NCBI GenBank assembly: GCA_027596945.1 | Contig: JADGJH010000912.1 | Location: 1 to 13,221 of the forward strand | Direction: 5' to 3' | DNA length: 13,221 nt | From: Physocladia obscura | Lineage: Eukaryota; Chytridiomycota; Chytridiomycetes; Chytridiales; Chytriomycetaceae | Part shown: piece by piece, positions 8,135 through 13,221 of the stretch | Layout: the number at the start of each line of letters is the position of its first letter | How positions within the stretch are numbered: position 1 is the stretch's first letter | Translations under genes and position numbers: made by a program | Notes under the pieces: model-generated | Database searches by the model: none | The model's input: only the letters and a program-made list of their open reading frames with translations | Told to the model about the DNA's origin: nothing

Positions 8135-11100
8135 TCACCATCGACAGACTCGTCCAAATCGCAAAGCTCCAACCACAACTAGAAATACACGTTTCCATTT
8201 TCGTCGTGGGCTATTCTCAAGCAACGATGGTTCAAGCATAATAACACTTCCGTAATCGCTACCACTACCACTACCGTGCTTTTGATGCAGCTGTGCCAAC
8301 AGCAGTCGTTGTGATTCAAGAAGATCCTCGATTCGCAGAACAAAATACCGTTTTTGGAATACCAAATCGGACCGCCACATTTCTAGCCTTTGATTGAAAG
8401 TACGGAAAAATTCAAAGGCATATCCAAGTTCAATGAGCCCATCATCGATGGTTTGAATTGGCATCGCGTCATTGACGGTTTCTTGCACTAAATTCCAGAT
8501 TCTAGATTCCAAAATTTGAATCTATCATTTTTTTAGGACGTTATTTTCTGTTTATTATGAAAATAGTGTAAAAACTTACTCGTTCTTCAACCCCAGCCAA
8601 TCGAAAAACCTCGCGCTCTAATATTTCAATCTGCATATTCCGCTGTGCGATCACATCATCAGTAACATTCCGTCGATGCCTCAACCTCTCAAGAACATCT
8701 CGAAACACGTCATCTCCACCACGACCACCACCATCAATCATCGCCCCGGCTTCAAACAATCCATCTTCCAGCATCCTAATCTCTTCTCCAAGCTGTGCCT
8801 CGCGTACTTCAAAATCGGCCCGTATCTGCCTCTGTACACGCACATGTTCTTCAATTTCGATCTCCAGCGCTCGTAGTCGCGTCGCATTCCACGCCTCCAA
8901 GTCTTGGATCCGAGCCAATAACACGTTATGATCATTGTGCATGAGTTTGTGTTGCTCCAGTTCATGCGTGAGCAATTCTAATCGCTCCGCATCGCGCGTA
9001 TGACAATGCCTACTTGTTTGCAAATCGCGCTCAAGTTGGTGAATTTTTTCGGTTAGTGTCTGGTTTTCTTGGCGGAGTTGGAGAATTAGGTTGTTGTTGG
9101 AGATGGCGGTGGTGTAGTCATTTTCGTTTGTGGAAATATGCTTAATATAAGTGGTTGAAGTAGTTGGAGAATTGCTGTAATGTTGCGGAGAAGAGTTTGC
9201 GTGCGATGTGCGACTGTTGGAGCGGCTCATTGCATGAGGTTCGGATGCCGTATATGCAGCCACGTCTGGAAAAGTATTGTAGTTTGGTACAACTTTGTGT
9301 GGTTCACTTTCATGAAATTCAATTGCCCTTTGAAATTCTTTAAATCGTTTTTCGATATATCTGTTGCGTTTTTGTTAAAATGTTTTGGTCGACAAAGAAG
9401 TACATACTCAAAACAAAAGATTATATTTTCCAAAGATACAATTGCGTTTTTACCATCCATGTTTCGAATCAAAATTTGCCGAATTGTATTGCTATGTACA
9501 CGAACCATATCTAAAACCGAATTAATATTCTGCAAAAAGCTCTCATCCATTTCGTTACTCAATGAAATTTCTTGAGACGTCAGTAAAAACAGGCTTTCTT
9601 GCAAATAGAGACACAGTTGATGAATTAGATTTTCCTTTGAGCCAAGATTAAACTCGTTCAACTGATTTGATTCATTTAGAGAGAAAATCAACTCCGTTTC
9701 GCGCCTCTTAGCAGTTTCGAGTTGCTCTTCCAGATTCGAATTGATTTCGGAGAAATCAATACAATCATCTTGAAGTTCCAAAATCTCTGCTTTCAGTTTT
9801 GCAATCTGGGAATCAACTTCTTCTTTGGAAGAAGCAGCGAGCAAGGATAATTGGGTATTTGCATCGTTTAATTGATTGTGCAATTGAGAATTTTCAGAAG
9901 TCAAGGAGTTTAGTTGCGCTACTAAACTCGAGTTTTTGTCAGCAAGAATTTTATTCTGCGCATCTACGTCGTGTAATTTCGAAATCACATTGGAATAATC
10001 GACACGCAAAGATTCGCAGATTTCATTGAGGGCATTGTATTCGGCGCCATCTTTTTGGGATTGCAAGATAGTCCGTTCATCAGCCGCCTGTTTCGCCTGC
10101 ACAATTCGGTTGTCACATTCAAAAACAAGCTTCTCCCGTCTTTGTTCTTTAATTACTTTGATTTCTACCATTTGCACTTGGAGTTTCTCTATGATTTGCT
10201 GTTTATCCCCAACTTGCTGTCCAAGCAGCTCGATTTTTTTCAAAAGTCCAGACTCTTTTTCGGAAAACCGTTGAACCATCACAACATGATCTGAAACACT
10301 TTTATCAACTGCCGCTGCCATTTCTTTGACACGCGCCTCGAGCATCGCCGTATTAGATTTCGCGTCTTCAAATTCAACAAAATAAGCAGCATTTTCAGCG
10401 CGCAGCAATCTCACTGTTTCCTGCGCATCAGTCAGTGCAGCAAAGTGAGCAGCGACGGTAGTTTGCAAAACTGCATTGGATTCTCTGATCGATTCGGCGG
10501 CTTTCTTTTCGGATTTCAATAGGGATTGGGTTTTAGCAAGTGATTTTTGAGTAAGCGCCGAAGCGTTTGATGATTCAACAATTGCTGATTCGAGAACTTT
10601 AATGCGATCTTTCAGAGCCTGACTTTCAGTTCGTAATATTTCATTTGTAATACTTTGGTTGTCACTCAAAAGTTGTGCATTTTCAAATTCTTCGACTTTT
10701 CGCAGAGCTTGAGAGCATTCAGCTTGTACCCGAATATTTTCACTCTTTAAGAAAGCGATTTCCGTTTCTAAATATGAGACATTCGACACCAATTGAGTGT
10801 ATTCTGTTTTAATATTTGTCCAATCAGTCTTGAGTTGTGTATTTTCAACTTCTAATTGAGAAATACGTTCGTTTAGGGCAGTATCTTGGGCAGATTTTTC
10901 AGAATTCACCTGCTGAATAACTTCAGCGATGTCGCGTGCATTATTTTCATGTGTCGCGGATTCGGCAGTTTTCACAACGAGTTGAGGCGAAAGGGAACTA
11001 GTTAAAGTATTTACATTCGCAAAATCGTATTGCTGCTGGGTGTAATCGTGTGATGACCGAGTAATTGAATTACTATCGACGCTGCTACGCTCTTTATTGT

Positions 11101-11935
11101 CGTGATCTGCGTTACGAATCATTTCAGGCGATGGTTTATTTTTCTGTATTTGTTCGATAGTTTCAACGAGTATCGCGACACGCGCCCGCTGACGGGAAGC
11201 ATCATCTTCGGCAGCTTTGAGATCCATTTCAAGGAGTTTAACACGGGCTTTGTTATCTTCAAAGTCGGCATAATCACGTTCCCAGAGAGCAGTCTCTTGG
11301 ACCGCAGACTCAGCGCGACTGGTAAGTGCCGCAGAAGCAGCGTCGAGGGACAATTGGAGTGATTCAATATGAGCACATAGTTTTACTTTGTCGCGTTTGA
11401 GGGCAGCAATAACTGCTGACGGTGAATCAGAGTCGCTACTACAACAGCAGTTACTATTATTACAGCACTTGGCGTTATTATTGCTATTATTATTGCACTT
11501 GCCATCATAATTGCTATTGCTGCCGCTGACGTTAAAACTGGAAATGTTACTAAAGTTATCTTCTAAATTGACAGCTGAGATTGCGGAGATGGGATTCGGC
11601 GAGATGACGCGGTCATCTAGCACCAAATCATCAAGATCTGCAGGATCAACAGATGCAATATATTGCTGTGGTGATTGTGATGCTGAATGCGACGACTGTT
11701 TTGGAGGATACTCCGCGTAAAAATTTTGCGAATATGGTTCCTGGTATTGTTGTTGCTGAGATTGTTGATGCGGTTGCAGCTGTTGTTGCAGAGGTTGAAT
11801 TTCGGGGGGAATGGAGAACGAAACGCGCCGTGTAGAAGTAGCCGAAGCAGTGGCAGCAATAGTTGTAACACCTGATTCAAGATGTTGGTAAACGGTGCCG
11901 ATTCCTGTCGTTTCCAATGTTTGGTTGGATTCCAT
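8135..11935 (-). CDS. PACT-domain coiled-coil centrosome/spindle-pole protein (pericentrin/Pcp1-like)
   Basis: Exons 11935-9408, 9360-8580 and 8521-8135, with introns of 47 nt (GA|GTATGT ... CAACAG|A) and 58 nt (CGA|GTAAGT ... GATAG|A), give 1231 aa in continuous frame. Seen: a low-complexity N-terminus with Gln runs and a Cys/Asn-rich stretch; heptad-rich coiled coil from about 175 to 815; a Ser/Asn linker encoded early in exon 2; more coiled coil (about 940-1100); and a C-terminal module about 1145-1231 with MWRSDLVFQKRYFVLRIEDL and RRKWKRVFLVVVGALRFGRV then a terminal C-R-W, the hallmark of PACT domains. Known: PACT targets AKAP450/pericentrin and fungal Pcp1/Spc110 proteins to the centrosome or spindle pole body, binds calmodulin through basic-hydrophobic helices, and these proteins recruit gamma-tubulin complexes. 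No clear CM1 motif was recognised. RVSF at residues 37-40 fits a PP1 docking motif. The start is the first ATG of the long frame. Coiled coils alone would be unspecific, so the assignment rests on the C-terminus. Confidence 0.85.
11425..11520 (-). repeat. Asn/Cys low-complexity segment in the PACT protein
   Basis: On the coding strand AAT/AAC and TGT/TGC codons alternate, giving about residues 138-172 with K-C-NNN, KCCNNSNCCC and SSDSDS. Six cysteines fall within about 16 residues. It lies just before the main coiled coil. Confidence 0.8.
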
Positions 11936-12009
11936 CTTTTGTATTCTTGATTTTTAATCAGCTTCATTCTTGGAATAATTTCAATTTCAATTCCTCACAA
12001 TCTCCAAAA
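11936..12009. promoter_or_regulatory. 74-bp head-to-head promoter region
   Basis: Only 74 bp separate the start codons of the PACT gene (minus) and the membrane-protein gene (plus). It is AT-rich with ATTTCAATTTCAATTCC just before the plus-strand start and no TATA consensus. Both 5' UTRs must be very short or overlap the opposite gene. Confidence 0.5.
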
Positions 12010-13128
12010 ATGAGCAACGCTCTGGCAACAGCATCTGAGACCACAACATCGCCAACGACATCGTTGACCGTGGTGACAGTGCCACTAAAACATTCGGCAG
12101 GTTTGGCATCGGCGCCGGTGACAGAGACGGCAACATTGACGGGAAGCAGAGCGGAAACGAATACGAAAGTAGAAACAGGAACCGCAACTGCGTGGATAGC
12201 GGGTAGTACCGGCGCGCAAAATGCGACATCTAAAATCGCGATTTCGCATGGTCCAAGTGCTGGCATTGTGGCGGCAATCGTGGCGCCCTTGTGTCTACTC
12301 TTCTTTTTGCTGGGTGTTATAACCGCAAGGGTTTTGCTCCGTCGCATACGCAAAAATAATAATAACAGCAACAGCAATAACAACAACAACAACGACAATC
12401 ATAATGTAAACAACACCTCGAATTCTTCCGAAATGCAGCTGTTTAACCAAGGTGGGAGTCGCGGCGGAACATCGGGCTCGTCGTCGAGCGAAGGCATGCT
12501 GGAATCTAGTCTGCAGTATTCCGACAGCCCCACCATTGCGCCATCGCGCCTGCACACTTCACCAACAAAGAACTCTTTTGGAGCTGAAAAAAATAATGCT
12601 GAATTAAATGGCTCCGATATCAGCTCCAATGCCAACACTATCGATAACGACGCCACGGCACCACCACTTTCAAAAATAGATCATGTGCTTTTGACATCTG
12701 CCAGCGCATTGACACCCGCATTTGCTTCTACGTCAACAGTTGATGGGTTGTCAAGACCGATCTCCTTACGCCAATCCCAAACCCAACAGCAAGCATCCGT
12801 TCTCCACCGTTCAAATTCCCGCTCGCTTGCAATGCTCGAGAGTCTGGAACCACCGCCACCATATCAACAATTTTCTCTCGATGTTACTACCCCTGACCCT
12901 ATAATAATGCCTTCAGCTCCGAATCTAGAAAATTTGCTTTCAATTGAAACCCTTAGTAATCACAATCCCAATATCCGAGCAGTTTCTCAAGAACGGATGC
13001 AACATCAAAATGCATTTGCTGGTGATCGAAATGACCACGCGCGGCAACGGCAAAATGAGCATCAATTACAAATGGAAAGGCGAAGGCGGTGGAGTCTCAA
13101 CGACGCAACTGAAGCATGGTTGGCTTAA
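12010..13128 (+). CDS. Single-pass membrane protein with Ser/Thr-rich ectodomain and PPPY cytoplasmic tail
   Basis: A single exon encodes 372 aa. Residues 1-83 are Ser/Thr/Ala-rich, with one N-glycosylation sequon (NAT at 71), and look like an O-glycosylated extracellular stalk. A hydrophobic span at about 84-110 (AGIVAAIVAPLCLLFFLLG) is followed by the stop-transfer cluster RRIRK. The tail carries a poly-Asn stretch, Ser-rich segments, and PPPY at 282-285, a WW-domain (Rsp5/Nedd4-type) ligand. The layout resembles fungal Mid2/Wsc-type wall sensors, but no Wsc domain or cysteine cluster is seen, so a sensor role is only inferred. Start choice: ATG 12010 has A at -3 (CAAAAATG). An in-frame ATG at 11917 would add 31 residues with a hydrophobic start (FVFLIF) that could act as a signal peptide, but it overlaps the opposite gene's first codons. 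Confidence 0.7.
   Translation: MSNALATASETTTSPTTSLTVVTVPLKHSAGLASAPVTETATLTGSRAETNTKVETGTATAWIAGSTGAQNATSKIAISHGPSAGIVAAIVAPLCLLFFLLGVITARVLLRRIRKNNNNSNSNNNNNNDNHNVNNTSNSSEMQLFNQGGSRGGTSGSSSSEGMLESSLQYSDSPTIAPSRLHTSPTKNSFGAEKNNAELNGSDISSNANTIDNDATAPPLSKIDHVLLTSASALTPAFASTSTVDGLSRPISLRQSQTQQQASVLHRSNSRSLAMLESLEPPPPYQQFSLDVTTPDPIIMPSAPNLENLLSIETLSNHNPNIRAVSQERMQHQNAFAGDRNDHARQRQNEHQLQMERRRRWSLNDATEAWLA
12350..12415 (+). repeat. AAT/AAC asparagine-codon repeat
   Basis: Right after the RRIRK cluster of the membrane protein the sequence is almost pure Asn codons with occasional Ser, Asp and His. It is a low-complexity cytoplasmic linker and the source of a Leu/Val-rich antisense frame that can be ignored. 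Confidence 0.9.
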
Positions 13129-13221
13129 ATTTTTGTGTTAATCTTTTTACACGAACGTTCGCATTCGTCTCTCTCTTTTTTATTTTATTTTTTGTTTTTG
13201 TTTTTCTCGTATGTTTTATAC
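13129..13221. other. 3' flank at the right edge, no gene seen
   Basis: This 93-bp stretch is T-rich and pyrimidine-rich after the stop of the membrane-protein gene. No AATAAA is present on the plus strand before the window ends, so the transcript end may use a variant signal or lie outside. Confidence 0.6.

Noticed and set aside
9180..11835. Plus-strand frames opposite the PACT gene, some with hydrophobic stretches
   Set aside because: These are complements of Glu/Lys/Gln/Asn-rich coiled-coil codons, which read as Phe/Leu/Ser-rich sequence.
11964..12398. Minus-strand 144-aa frame starting with a poly-Leu run, resembling a signal sequence
   Set aside because: The poly-Leu is the reverse of the AAT/AAC asparagine repeat in the plus-strand membrane protein.

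Overview
The window looks like nuclear DNA of an early-diverging, probably zoosporic (chytrid-like) fungus. The evidence is short spliceosomal introns (about 47-70 nt, one of 227 nt) with GT/AG ends, AT-rich non-coding DNA, closely packed genes on both strands, homopolymeric Gln/Asn/Ser/Pro tracts, a fungal PAN1-type endocytic scaffold, and a centrosome/spindle-pole PACT-domain protein. Fungus is well supported; the chytrid assignment is inference.

Layout, left to right. (1) 10-5399, minus: a PAN1-like endocytosis/actin scaffold with at least seven exons, two EH domains, coiled coil, and a long Pro/NPF-rich tail. Its true 3' end may lie beyond the left edge. (2) 5483-6006, minus: a small two-exon SRPBCC (START-like) protein that is strikingly GC-rich. 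(3) 6247-7597, plus: a two-exon orphan protein of 430 aa, divergent from gene 2 across a 240-bp spacer with a CACGTG palindrome. (4) 7842-7991, plus: a 49-codon ORF with a textbook signal peptide, a TATA box about 80 bp upstream, and an AATAAA overlapping its stop. It is a candidate unannotated secreted peptide gene. (5) 8135-11935, minus: a three-exon, 1231-aa coiled-coil protein ending in a PACT domain (pericentrin/Pcp1/Spc110-like). (6) 12010-13128, plus: a single-exon, single-pass membrane protein with a Ser/Thr-rich ectodomain and a PPPY-containing cytoplasmic tail, head-to-head with gene 5 across only 74 bp.

The genes do not form an operon or an obvious cluster. Two encode cytoskeletal scaffolds (actin/endocytosis and microtubule-organising centre). 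The most interesting points are the hidden secreted peptide, the two EH-domain exons of identical length, phase and position in PAN1, the GC island at the SRPBCC gene, and an NPF-bearing internal duplication in PAN1. All intron junctions were deduced by eye from frame continuity and splice consensus.
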